This document shows positions 11,765 through 22,303 of a stretch of 35,000 bases of DNA, one piece after another. Position 1 is the first letter of the stretch. Each line of letters starts with the position of its first letter. Source of the DNA: Zygnema cylindricum. Taxonomy: Eukaryota > Streptophyta > Zygnematophyceae > Zygnematales > Zygnemataceae. Below the pieces are notes generated by a model. The model was not told the DNA's origin. It saw only the letters and a program-made list of their open reading frames with translations, and did not search any database. Location of the stretch: the NCBI GenBank assembly GCA_037447655.1, contig JBBHKE010000834.1, positions 1 to 35,000 on the forward strand. Reading direction: 5' to 3'. A program made the translations under genes and the position numbers.

Positions 11765-13596
11765 ATTATGTAACTTAACAATGATTCGAATAAATGTGCT
11801 TAAAGCCGACACTTCAAGCTCAGCTTGCTTAATCGCGTGCTCGAGTTTTTGGCTGTTTCCTTGTTCCCCAAAAAACTCTCTTCTGAATATGTTTGGGCCA
11901 CTGTTGTTTGCTTAGTTTAGCATTTTTGTCAACAAAGACATATTAGCTCGGCGTGAAGGTTCTTCACCATCGGTTGTCAATCACAAGCCATATTCTCGCT
12001 TGCAGCTTTTTGTCATTGTTTGTTCAGTTTTAATCTTTGATTGCCCGGGTTTAACAAATCATAAATGAATCTAATCCAAAATTTCCATACAAATAATGCC
12101 AAGATTGATATTTAGAATAACAATCCAGAAGTGCCATTCCCTCCATGTGTTCCGTTGATATAGGAGCTCATGGAAGTGGGTCCTAAAGTGGCGATTTGGA
12201 CGAGCATGTGATGTGTGACATGCAAAAAAGTGTAATTTGTTGTTTTCAGTACAGTGAGTCTATTGTCCGTTATATTCCTATCCCAGAAGCCTGTTTTATG
12301 ATGATGACAAAATCGGCATCTTCTTTAGTGTGCATATAGTCAATTTTGCTAAATCAAACAACAGACGAAAAGGTAAAAGTTCAGATAAGGTAGAATTGCA
12401 AGAGGTCCGGTTTTGTTGGAGAAAGGGGCGCAAGAGGGTCGACTGATTCATGATCGAGAAGAACCAGGCATAGATGTCAAGTACTTTCTACAGCCATGTC
12501 AAGTACTAGATAGGGTGGAAGGAAAGGAAACGGAAAATAACACTGAAAATAGCTTTACAATCATTTCTCCAATATGTTTATCTTAGTCTCTTAGTGCTTT
12601 TTTGATGCATTTATTTTAGAGTCTCCTGTTTTGCTGGTTGTTAATAAAACTGATGTGCTTTCATGATATTCATCAGTACTTTCAATAGAAAATCCCAGTT
12701 TTATATATCCCAGGTCAATGGTTGAAGCCGATTAGGTGAAGAAAATTTACAAATGAAAATTCCTTAGAAGATATCGCTATCAAAGTGCCAAAAGTGGACT
12801 GTTTGTTATCTTCTCCTCAGCTTAACCTTTGAAGAATACTAAACACATCAACTAGGAGATCACAAAAAATAGCAATTGGGATAAATTACTTTTAAGAATA
12901 TAGAGAAATAGGGGCATGTGAAGATAGCAAAACCAGAAAAATAGAAACTCAATTTCTCCATCTTCAAAAAGTCCTTATGTTGAGCAGAAAAGCTCCCATC
13001 TTGAAATTTATGTACACTCAAAAAGGAGTCGCCACTCATGACTCCCCCGTATTTTTCCGCAATAGGAAATGGTGGACCACTTAAAACTGCAAATGTTAAT
13101 CACCTTAGAGAAGAATGAAAGGCATCGATCCTGCAATAATGAAAATGCACATAATTAAAGCTCAAAATCGATGATTTCTGAAATAGGATCACATACACAG
13201 GAATTATTCACAAAGTTATGAATAATAACTTATTTTTTGTGAATAGATATACAATTTCCCCATTCAAAAACCAAAAAATCACTCAACATACTCATAATAA
13301 CAAGAGAAAAGTGGCATGCGTGATTTCATGGAAGAAACGAAAATAAGACCACCTTAAACTAACTATAGTCTAATTTCAGTATCAAATAATCTGTATAACT
13401 ACTCACAAAACCATATAAAAGTGTATGATTTTTCACAAAACATGAGTAATTTCCGATGGTGTATTAGCCTAACCAAAGCTCTTACTAAACCGCCATAAAA
13501 AACCAAAGAGAATCATTGTTCGTTTGATATCTACAAAAAAAGAAAAAGTAACAAACAAAGAAAGAAAAAAGAAATGGAATTTTTCTTGACTGGACT
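11765..13596. other. intergenic spacer between convergent genes
   Basis: The 1.8 kb between the stop of the STELLO-like gene (+) and the stop of the FMO gene (-) is AT-rich, with stops in all frames. I see no protein-family resemblance, RNA gene or well-formed repeat. It presumably holds both 3' UTRs. Confidence 0.7.
11789..11794 (+). terminator. candidate polyadenylation signal AATAAA
   Basis: AATAAA lies 24 bases after the TAA stop of the STELLO-like gene. It is a plausible near-upstream element for 3'-end formation. Plant signals are degenerate, so this is only suggestive. Confidence 0.4.
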
Positions 13597-16500
13597 TCAC
13601 CTTTTTTCCAAGGCTTTCAATTGGGCTTCTTGAGCTGTGGCTGCTTCCAATGCCACGTCAGCTTCTTGCCAGGTGTCGCGATATGAATCGGGATTACTCT
13701 GTTTATTGAATCCTCCCAACGAATACATTTCTTTTCGCCAATTTTCCACAGGGGGGAGCCCACATCGTGACAAAAGACCGTCCAAATATTCAAACTGCCA
13801 GCTTTAATTACAGTACAAACGCTTAACTAAGTCAACTGAAAAACATAAGTCAGTCGAAAATTGGTCAATTCAGAAAATAATCTGGAAAAGACGTTAATTA
13901 GAAAAACAAAAAAGGCAACTCAAAAAATCTTCCGAAACACCAGAGAGCAATCTGTGAATGAAGCAAACACATACATTATTTATTAAAAGACCATCTTTAA
14001 ATGTTTGTTTGATGCTTATCTCAATTTCTAGAAAACTTAAGCATAATCGACATGGCTTAGCAAGGAAGGGAAACATTTAATCCATTCAAAGAAGAGATAC
14101 ACCTGCCAAAAAAAAATCCCAATTCTCAAATATGCTCCTTTTTGTGAAAATACTTGTAAAGACTTTTACAAAATCTGGGGTATAATAAATACCTGTTGAA
14201 TTATGGCTGTTTTTCCCATTGCATGTGTGTATCGTTTTGGTATTTTTGCCTCTTCAAGGCGTTCATAAAAAGCTTGAACATCGGAATCCATGGCTTCCTT
14301 TGATGGAAGTTCAACTTTTCCGGAAAGGATTTTTGCTATCCAAGTGGACTGGAGCTCCATTAAAGGGAATGGAGCTACCTGTATTTCGCCCAGAAAGTAT
14401 ACGTTTGTGAAAAAAACACGAACGGAACATTCTGTTTTTTGTGCTTTCGCATAATGCTTGCATACGGTTAAATTTCTAATGCTTCTGGGTTTCTGGTTTT
14501 GGATCTAGTTTTTAAGACCTTGTGCAACCTTTTGTTTTGTAAATTTGTATTTTAAATACTTCTGTATTTTTGTTTGTCTAAGTTTAGTTTTAAATGCTTT
14601 TCACATTTTGGGCTCACACTGATATTAGTTTCTGATGACCTTCTGATTTTTCTTAAGTTGTATATTAAGTTGTACCTATGTTTGTTCAATTCAATCTTTA
14701 GCTATACAAAAAATTGTTCATTTCTAGTTTTAGTCCTAAAAAAATCTATTCAAAAATTCATTCAATTCAATTTTTAGCCGCACAAAAGTTAAGACCATTC
14801 TAGTTTTAGACCTACAAACATTATCAAATACCTGCCAGGGAATTCCCACGAAGGAGAGAGAGGGAGCCAATGAGGGAGGAAAGACGTGCTCATAAAGAGG
14901 GTGAATCCGGGCATCGGAAACTTCCAGGAAAGATTCCACATTACGAAGAAAAGGGAAGCTAAACGTATATCTGCACTTGTTCCCAACAAAAAATCACAAA
15001 ATTTTGAGAAAAAATTGAACCAAAGAATGTATACCGTTATTCATACGGTTCACACTATTCGAACTAACCCTACATAATGGTTTTGAATGAGGAATTAGAA
15101 AAATATGTTTAGTAGAATTCATGAGTCAGAGAGGAGAGCACCTGTTCCTTGAAAACCATACCATTATTAATGAGGGTTAGTACATTGGTACCCACACCAA
15201 TAGTGGTAAGACTTATCTTTTCTTCTAACAGAGCAAAAAATACTTGTATTTTTTTTGTTAACATGCAGTAACTTCTTAGATATACTCCATACCATTTGAA
15301 TACAGTATGAAATTTATCTTAGAGTATAAACCTTCTCTCTTTGAATATGGCATCTTGAACGTGAAAACTTGTCATAGTGTAAACTTTCTCTTGTTAGATA
15401 TTTTATTAACGATACAAAGTTTATCTAACGATATAACATTTCTCACCCAGTGCAGTGAAGAACAACATCTGCGACGACCGAAAATCCGTCCGCAAATTCA
15501 ATTCTCCCATCAGGAAAAGCTCGAACAGCCTAAGGAAGAGAATGAGAGAAATAAAATATCTTCTAAATAAGATATTTCGTAAAGAAGGAAGAGACACGGA
15601 AAAAATAAGATATTTCCTAACAGAAGGGCAAACAATTATTCAAAGGAACGATCTTAGAAATGAATGCGCTAAAATAAATAAAAAATTCATTTACTTCATC
15701 GACAGAATAAGAAAATACATGGGGTATGACTTCTGAGCTGTAAATGTCCAAAAAAAACCTTTTTTTTTTTGTTCTTGCAATACAAACGTACACATAATTT
15801 TACATAAAATAACTCATACGATAGTAATAACCGAAACACTTTTGCTACCGCCCGAATGAAAAACACACAAAAATATGCGCAAATACACAATAAAAAAACA
15901 CCTAAACACACAAAAATACAACCAACAAAAAAAATAAAAAAATAACAACTTGCTTACCATAGGATGCCTCCACAAATTCCCTCGAGGCCCATCAGGACGG
16001 GAGGGAGAGCCATTTTCAGAGGGAGACCAGCTTCTTGCACACATGTGAACCTCCCGACTAACCATGGCCACCTCTCGAGCGAGATCCTCCCCACTGCTTC
16101 CTGCTCCCACTACCACCACAGTCTGTCCCTTTGCCCACCGTCCTTAACTAAAATCAACTAAGCATTGTTTCAACGGCTTTTCATTTCGGTTTAGTTCACT
16201 TCGATCAATTTAAGTTCATTTCAACTGGATTATGCTATTTTAATTCAGTTTGGTTTGGCCTCTATTCAATCAGGTTCAATTTTCGTTTCCATTTTGGTTT
16301 GGTTCAATTCTTTTCAATTCAACTCAAGTATGTTCAATTTCAATTTCAGTTCTGTTTCGGCTTTGTTGAATTCAATTCAATTAACTAACTCAGACATGTT
16401 CAATTTTACGACATTCGAATCAGATCAATTCCTGTTGGTTTAATTCAGATTTTATTCATTTTAATTGAACTAATTTCACTTATACTCAAGTCAATTTGAA

Positions 16501-18911
16501 TCAAACATAGTTCAATTACAATTAATTAAACTCGTTTCAATTCAATTCAATCACGGTGAATACAAGTCAATATCAGTTCCCTTTCCTTCATTGCGTTCCT
16601 TCAGTTTCAGCTCACTTCAGTTCAATTCGATTCAATTCAATTCAATTTAAATCAAATTCAATCCAATCGGGTGTATCTAACTTTACGCTTAGAGATTTGA
16701 GCTGCCATTTGTAATCAACTGGATTTCAGACAGGACGCTAAGGAGAGTGGTAAACTGGAAGAAAAGAGAATGAGGAGGAAGAGAGAGGGGCAGACAGCTG
16801 GAAAAAAGGGAGAGAAAGTGGAGTGGGAATGAGAAGATGAAAGAGAGACAAAAAAGGGAGAGTTATCTTACAAGTCCAGAGAAGGGCTCAGGTCGACGAT
16901 AATTATGACTATGTATTTGACGGCCAGGCCACTCCTCAAGACCTGAAAGTCACAAATAGATACCAACATTTTTCTTCCAAGGTTAAGTCTTGTGATAACA
17001 ACGATTGATTGTCCTACACCGTTCACTGTAATAGAAGACATGTTCAGCAAAATGCTCCAAATCCTGGTGTGATTTCACAACAAATCGTGTTATATATTAG
17101 ACAAAATTTAATCAAGAAACTATTAAATCATTGGTTCAAAATTAGTTTGAATCACACTAATGGCAGTTAGTGTAGTTATAAAAAACAGCATATTCACAGG
17201 TGGAAAACTTGGAAAAAATATTGCAGAATTCTTTACGTATCCATTTCAGACACTTTAATGATGGTAAATCTATTAGAGTCTGACTCTGAATGCCACAGAC
17301 AAAACCAACAACAAAAAAATAACAGTTCTTTTACTTATCCCAACATTGACAAAAAATGTCAAAATGGTTCATATTGAAACAATTTGATTCTTGTCCAATA
17401 ACGTTTTATCACGCTACTTGATCATACCGCCTAGAGTATAGAGTACATTGAGCCACCATCATACTAAATCTGATACATATTAAGACTGTTTACTCCTAAA
17501 ATATTCCTAAAATGTTTCTAAGTCCTCAAGCTCCCTCTCACATAGTCTTGAGAGGACTAAGGCTTTCAAAAACAACATTTAAGGCTTTTGTGTAGATCAA
17601 GGGAAGGCTTAGCCAAATTTGGAATTTTGATTATGTGTTTAAAAATTTAATTAGACACTATGATTTGGACGACACTTGTGATGAATTTGGTCTTCTAAAA
17701 GCGCACGAAACACATTCAGATTAAATGACATTTTGTGCACAATTTTGGGGCAACCAAAGTAGTGGATTTTTATGTATGTTGCTAAGGTAATATAGTCCAC
17801 ATAAATGAGGTTCAGCGAGGAATATCACGGCCCAAATGCAACAAAAGAAATCTCAATTTGAATCCGGGAAAGAGATTATTAGTGAAGTCTATCAACATAA
17901 TTTCAGAATACTATGTGAAATGGTGATCAAGTCAACTAGATTCTAAATGATTTTTTTATCAGAATTTGTTAAACTCGACGAACTTTCTTTCTTTTTTTCT
18001 ATTTTTTCTTCCTTTCTTTCTTTCTTTCCTTGCTTTTCTTGCTTTCTTGCTGGCTTCCTTAACTTCCCAGCTCAATTGGGTGAATCAGAAAATTAGGGCT
18101 TACCAGGAATTGCAGCAACTTTTGGCTCAGAATAATGTCCGTTACATACAAAGACAGCGTCATAAATCTCTTCTTCAGACTTTTCTTCAACTTCATCTTT
18201 ATCTACAGATGAATTTAAACCGGAATCGTGCTCGTCCAGAATAGAAGCTGAAGAACTGCCCACTCTCCATTTTAGCCATTCCTCTTTTGACTCCTCTTCC
18301 CCGTTTTTATCGGTGGTTGCATTTCTTAGCTGCAGAGAATTATGTGAACTCTTCATAGGTAAAGGCTCAACAAAATCTACCTGAGTCCGAAAACGAATAT
18401 GAGGCACGATTTCGAAAACCCTAGCAAAATGTTGCAAATACAGGGCGACTGCCTCGTGACTGCAATATCGTCGAGAATCTTCACTTCCAGGTGTTAGGGC
18501 AGGAACAAGAGGAAAATCCAGAAAACCCATACATTCTCGGGGAAGATTTGTTCTAAGGGAAGCATACATACTGCTGTGGACACGTGTCCTGCTGGAATCC
18601 TGGCTTATAGGATCACTGTCTATGGCTTCGCTGTAATTCCACGTGCCTCCAACTTCAGAGCTTTGCTCAAAAACTGCCACGTGGTGCCCTTCTCGAAGCA
18701 GCTCCCTGGCTGCCACGAGTCCAGCAGCACCTGCTCCCACAACGGCTACTTTTAGGGTTTTGCCGTGGCTTCCTGCTGACGTCATTACGGAGGCATGAGG
18801 AGATACAGCCATGGCGCCTCTCACATTCGACGAAGAGAGTTGAAACGAGGACAGCGGTAGAGGGCTCCTCACACGTGCGACGAGCAAGGGAGCAATGGCT
18901 ACTGAAGACAT
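13597..18911 (-). CDS. flavin-containing monooxygenase, FMO GS-OX-like, seven exons
   Basis: Minus-strand exons, in order: 18911-18104, 16942-16872, 16122-15958, 15529-15447, 14970-14832, 14378-14193, 13794-13597. All GT-AG junctions join in phase to 549 codons plus stop. Residues about 55-91 carry the FAD motif VVGAGAAG and the following EVGGTW. The FMO signature WPGRQIHSHNY (W274-Y284) fits the FxGxxxHxxxY pattern. The NADPH site is VGAGSSG (299-304), and CTGY spans the exon 4/5 junction (374-377). The C terminus has the class-typical PLYEHVFPP, GIPWQ, ELQSTW and KRYTH strings. The family uses FAD, NADPH and O2 to oxygenate soft nucleophiles such as sulfur or nitrogen. Glucosinolate S-oxygenation belongs to Brassicales, so the substrate here is unknown. 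Odd points are an N-terminal extension of about 50 residues and an acidic insert before residue 250. The start of exon 3 is the least certain boundary (16122 or 16128). Confidence 0.93.
16170..16665. repeat. degenerate TTCAA/CAATT low-complexity block in FMO intron
   Basis: Dense repetition of TTCAATTCAA, GTTCAATT and AATTCAGTT-like words fills most of the intron between FMO exons 2 and 3. It resembles an expanded and mutated pentanucleotide repeat. No coding signal was seen. Confidence 0.85.
17983..18060. repeat. CTTT-type polypyrimidine microsatellite
   Basis: A run of CTTT/TTCC/CTTG words on the plus strand lies in the first FMO intron, starting about 45 bases inside the exon 1 donor (donor at 18103-18102, read on minus). 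On the transcribed strand it reads as a purine-rich (AAAG)n run. Confidence 0.85.
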
Positions 18912-18937
18912 GATTCTTCAAAGAGAGCAGAGAAGTG

Positions 18938-18947
18938 GCCACGTGGC
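18938..18947 (-). promoter_or_regulatory. G-box palindrome upstream of the FMO start
   Basis: GCCACGTGGC is a perfect 10-bp palindrome containing the CACGTG G-box bound by plant bZIP and bHLH factors. It ends 26 bases before the FMO ATG (18911), so it lies in the core promoter or 5' UTR. More ACGTG cores occur inside exon 1 (for example near 18638 and 18677), but these may simply be coding. Regulation by light, abscisic acid or stress factors is an inference from the motif only. Confidence 0.5.
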
Positions 18948-19304
18948 AGATTATGGCCTTGCGTCACTTTTTCTCTTCATCTCAGTAGTACGGAGTTCGG
19001 TTCGAGCGAACTTTAATGAAAGAGAATTTTGAAGATGACACTGACGAACGCTATGTGGAACTTTCCCACATGGAAACATGGAAAGCGCAGCGCATTACAG
19101 CGCGCTTTTGGGCTGACTTGGCTTTGATGTTTTGTCGTGTGCTGACGTAAATGTACCATACTGTGCCGTCTTACTGACACGTTGGAAAAACATAACTCTT
19201 TGGGTTGCTTCACAGGTGTCAAACTGCAGCCTTTATTGAATCTCGGCGTCACACGTATTTCAGCGATAAGGAAATCATTTACGCCACATAGATGTATGTG
19301 GAAA

Positions 19305-19580
19305 TCTAAGGGTACGGCCCCATGTGGCTAAGTTCGGGGTTTTTATCTGTCGTTCAACTTTAAAACTTTGGGTACTTTCGCATGTGCTAAAGCTACAGTT
19401 ATTTTCTGTCGTTTTCCTCCATAACTTAGAAAAAAGCGAGAAAATCCGCAGCCGTAGCAGAAAATTGAAATTAACGCCGTACAAGTTGCGTTATTTTAAG
19501 ACTTTATATGTACTAGAGTTTGTCTTCTAGCGCGTTTCAACTCACTTTCGCGTCATTCCAACTCATCTTCAAACTTTACA
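19305..19580. repeat. copy B of the dispersed repeat family
   Basis: Shares CGGCCCCATGTGGCTAAG (19315-19332) exactly with 3732-3749, then T-rich sequence and CTGTCGTT, and later the TCATCTTCAAACTT string also present near 3853. The right boundary is unclear. Confidence 0.55.
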
Positions 19581-20219
19581 TAAAATCACCACATGAGGTG
19601 ATTTTAAAAAAAGTTCCATGAGTTGAGCGAATAGACAAGTGCTCTCGCACGTTTATGAATTTTTTGACAATTTTTGTGCACGGAGTACCAGAAAAAAAAC
19701 CAACTGCATGTTTCCAGCCTATGCGTGACTTTTTCCATGCGTGTTTTTTCGTATAGGGGCCGTGGAGGGGGTCTCGACCAACGGACGCCATTTCACAAAA
19801 GCAAAGTCCGTGAAAGCGCCTCTCTCCCTCTCTCTCCATCTTCCACTACCACGTCTATCTCGCAATTCTTGCAATGAAAAACGTCAATAATGATAACGAA
19901 TGAAAAATCATTAAAAACGATTTTTTTTCACCATCTTTGGGCGTATTTTAATGGCAAGTAGAAACTTTTAGAATTTGTGACGTCGCCGCTGTCATAATTA
20001 GAGCGTGACGTCAAAATGTCACAAACCCTAAATACCTACAATGTCACAAGTAGCTACACGTCTACATCCGTCGCTATTTTGTAAACATCATCAATTATCG
20101 CGAGTTTTGTAGTCGTCTACAACCGTCACAAATTACACCCACGTTACATACGAATGCTATAAAAGTAGTACGAAAAATCTTCGCTAAAAACAAAGTTACA
20201 AGACTAAAATTCCGATTAC

Positions 20220-20400
20220 ATGCGAAAGTACCTTTGGTGCATATTGCCTAAGTTACGACCATACGAAGAAATCACAAATTTGTATAATACAATTTGCGTC
20301 ATTCTCGAACTCAATATGTACGAACATTTGTTGTCTTGTGTTTTTTTGACCCACTGTCACATCATCTTCAAACTTATCATAAACCACATCGGCAATGTGT
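20220..20400. repeat. copy C (partial) of the dispersed repeat family
   Basis: Shares ACAATTTGCGTCAT with 3843-3856, followed by CGAACTC in place of CAAACTT, a GTTGTCTTGTG block, and CATCATCTTCAAACTT further on. It lacks the CGGCCCCATGTGG head seen in copies A and B. Confidence 0.45.
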
Positions 20401-21419
20401 TTTATGCTAAGTGAACCAGTTTACACCAATAGGAAAACATATTCCCACGTGTGAAGTTTTCAAAAAAAATTGACGATTGAAAAAATTACAAGGCTTTTCG
20501 TTTTTGTCCGCATGCACCTTGTACGGTTTTTTTTTTATTTCCGCTAATCAACGTTTTCTCGTAACATGGTGTTAAAATTGTTTATATATTTAATGAAAAA
20601 TAAAACATTCTTCTTCTTTCTTCCTTAAAGAAAAAAATTAAATTTTTGCTGCTTGCTTTTCTTTACCTAAGGAAAAAGCTGAGGCGTTACGGATCTTTCT
20701 TTGTGATGATAGATAACCTAAGCATGTTTAGTTTAAAGATTTAAAAGAAAGAAAACATTTTATCTGTTTTGGTACTGTTATCTGATTTTTGGTCTTATCC
20801 ACACTATTTTTGGTGAATTTGTCGGCAACTTCTTAACTTATATTGTTTTCATCAGTTTTGCCATACACTATTATGTGTCATGCAAAAATTACAGCTGGAA
20901 ACTCGTTACCAAACACAACGGGTTAATAGACTAATAGAACACATAGAACACTTTGTTCAGTTTCTCTCGTAAAAAATCCACTTCCCATTGTTTCTCTCTT
21001 GGGTAACACCAATCTTACACCCTCCCTGATATTGTCATTACATACCCCAAATTCACAACCTACGATTTCACCTCCAATTACTTTACATACTTTCCCCACA
21101 ACATCTCAGGTTTTCATAAACCTATATCATTTTCTGAACACAGTTAGAACTCCATTCCACCCGAACTCCATTCCACCCTTTGACTTGTCAACCTTCAATT
21201 CCGTCCACATTTGCCTTGTCTCTGCCCCAAACGCAGATTTTATCCCATGAATATGTCACGATTCCGACTAAACGTAAGAAAATATTAAGGAAAAGAAACT
21301 TGAAACAAAAGAAAATCCTATGAAAAGAAAATATAAGCCTTGGAAATAGGAACGGAAACTGGAACCTTTATAAGATGAAGCCTCTCAACGAAGCAAAAAC
21401 ACAATAATTTTTACCCCCA

Positions 21420-21754
21420 GAAAGAAGTGCAAAGCCAATTTTGGGCCAAGAGCAGAAAAATGGGAAAGCATCTTAAGGGCAGTCAAAGAGGATAGAGTGG
21501 AGCATGATTGGTGTGAGTGCGAGAAGAAGTGGAATAATTTGTCTAACGACTTCAAAAAAGATAAAAGACCATGGAAAAAAGAGTGGAGTTCAAGCCTACT
21601 TTTTAATGAGGAAGAAAGGAAGATCTAACAATGGTTTGGTAGTTACTTTTCCCAAGTTATTGTTCGATCAAATGGAGAGTTGGATGCATAAGTGGGTTGC
21701 TGTTGACCAAAAGTGTCTTAGGACACTAGGGATGAGGCGCCAAGAGTGGAATCG
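21420..21754 (+). pseudogene. Myb/SANT (trihelix)-like coding fragment, 5' part
   Basis: From 21420 the frame gives a helix-rich tract with KWESIL, DWCECEKKWNNL and SNDFKK. The reading frame then shifts by one base at an A-run (21554-21559) and continues with KIKDHGKKSG, AYFLMRKKGRS and a PKLLFDQMESW segment. The spaced tryptophans, KKWxNL and the DFKKIKD-type helix resemble trihelix or Myb/SANT DNA-binding proteins of plants, including accessory proteins of PIF/Harbinger transposons. The fragment is cut at 21754 by the LTR retrotransposon and appears to resume at 29067. No start codon could be fixed. The family call rests on pattern memory only. Confidence 0.55.
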
Positions 21755-22235
21755 TGTAACAGATGCAACAATACACTACAACACATCACAATGCACAGCG
21801 GAAAACACCAAGGATCTTCCCGTAGCAACAGTAGGAGCACACAGTACTAACAGACAAGGTTGAGCTTTATTACTTGGAAGAGAGTACAAGGTTGCGCTCG
21901 CTGTGTAGGTCTACTTCAGGTCCTCTATTCACAAGCCTACCTAACTATTTAAACTAACTAGCTGCTAGTCAAACTAGTACCGTACACTGTACACGTGGAC
22001 ATTTCCGGTCAACCTAGATCTATCCAACATTCTTCTAGAACATTACCGCTCCTTCTACATTCTACGACGTTGCTATGCTGCGCTGCTATGTTGCGGCGCT
22101 ATCAAATTGTTCGCTGCTAAGTTGCTATGCTGCTACGCTGCGCTAGTCTGGAATCGCAGCTGCGCTGCTCTAGAATCGCAACTATAGCAGCCTAGCCCTA
22201 GCCACTAAGTACCCAAATCCTGTTACACTATTACA
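21755..22235 (-). repeat. 3' LTR
   Basis: 481-bp copy of the 28585-29066 repeat. In element orientation it starts TGTAATAG and ends CTGTTACA, giving the TG...CA ends of LTRs. An AATAAA signal (minus strand, 21871-21866) and a TATA-like TTTAAATAG are present. The 5' part of the LTR, presumed U3, is dense in GCAGCG/GCGAT words. Confidence 0.95.
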
Positions 22236-22280
22236 ATTCCTCCCACTAAGGATACTATTACAATTCCTCCCACTAAGGAT
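22227..22280 (-). other. polypurine tract with LTR edge, tandemly duplicated
   Basis: On the minus strand, ATCCTTAGTGGGAGGAAT (22253-22236) directly precedes the TGTAATAG start of the 3' LTR, where the plus-strand primer is expected. The 27-bp segment 22227-22253, holding the tract and the first LTR bases, is repeated exactly at 22254-22280, so two tracts exist in series. Confidence 0.8.
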
Positions 22281-22303
22281 TCAGCGTCCCGCTGAACCTT
22301 GAA

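Larger units (their letters stand above)
18949..21419. other. repeat-derived intergenic region, no convincing gene
   Basis: The segment holds copies B and C of the dispersed repeat family (19305-19580 and 20220-20400), several short inverted words such as the TTTGTGAC...GTCACAAA pair at about 19975-20026 with two TGACGTC bZIP-like cores, and otherwise AT-rich DNA with short chance frames. No recognisable coding sequence was seen before 21420. Confidence 0.6.

Noticed and set aside
15307-15736. Overlapping plus-strand frames of 87 and 93 codons
   Set aside because: They overlap FMO exon 4 and its flanking introns on the opposite strand and have AT-rich composition.
13597-18911. Naming the FMO a glucosinolate S-oxygenase
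   Set aside because: Glucosinolates are essentially restricted to Brassicales. The similarity supports the FMO class but not that substrate.
20999-21250. 83-codon plus-strand frame rich in Pro, Thr and Ser
   Set aside because: Low-complexity translation of CA-rich DNA, with no supporting motif.
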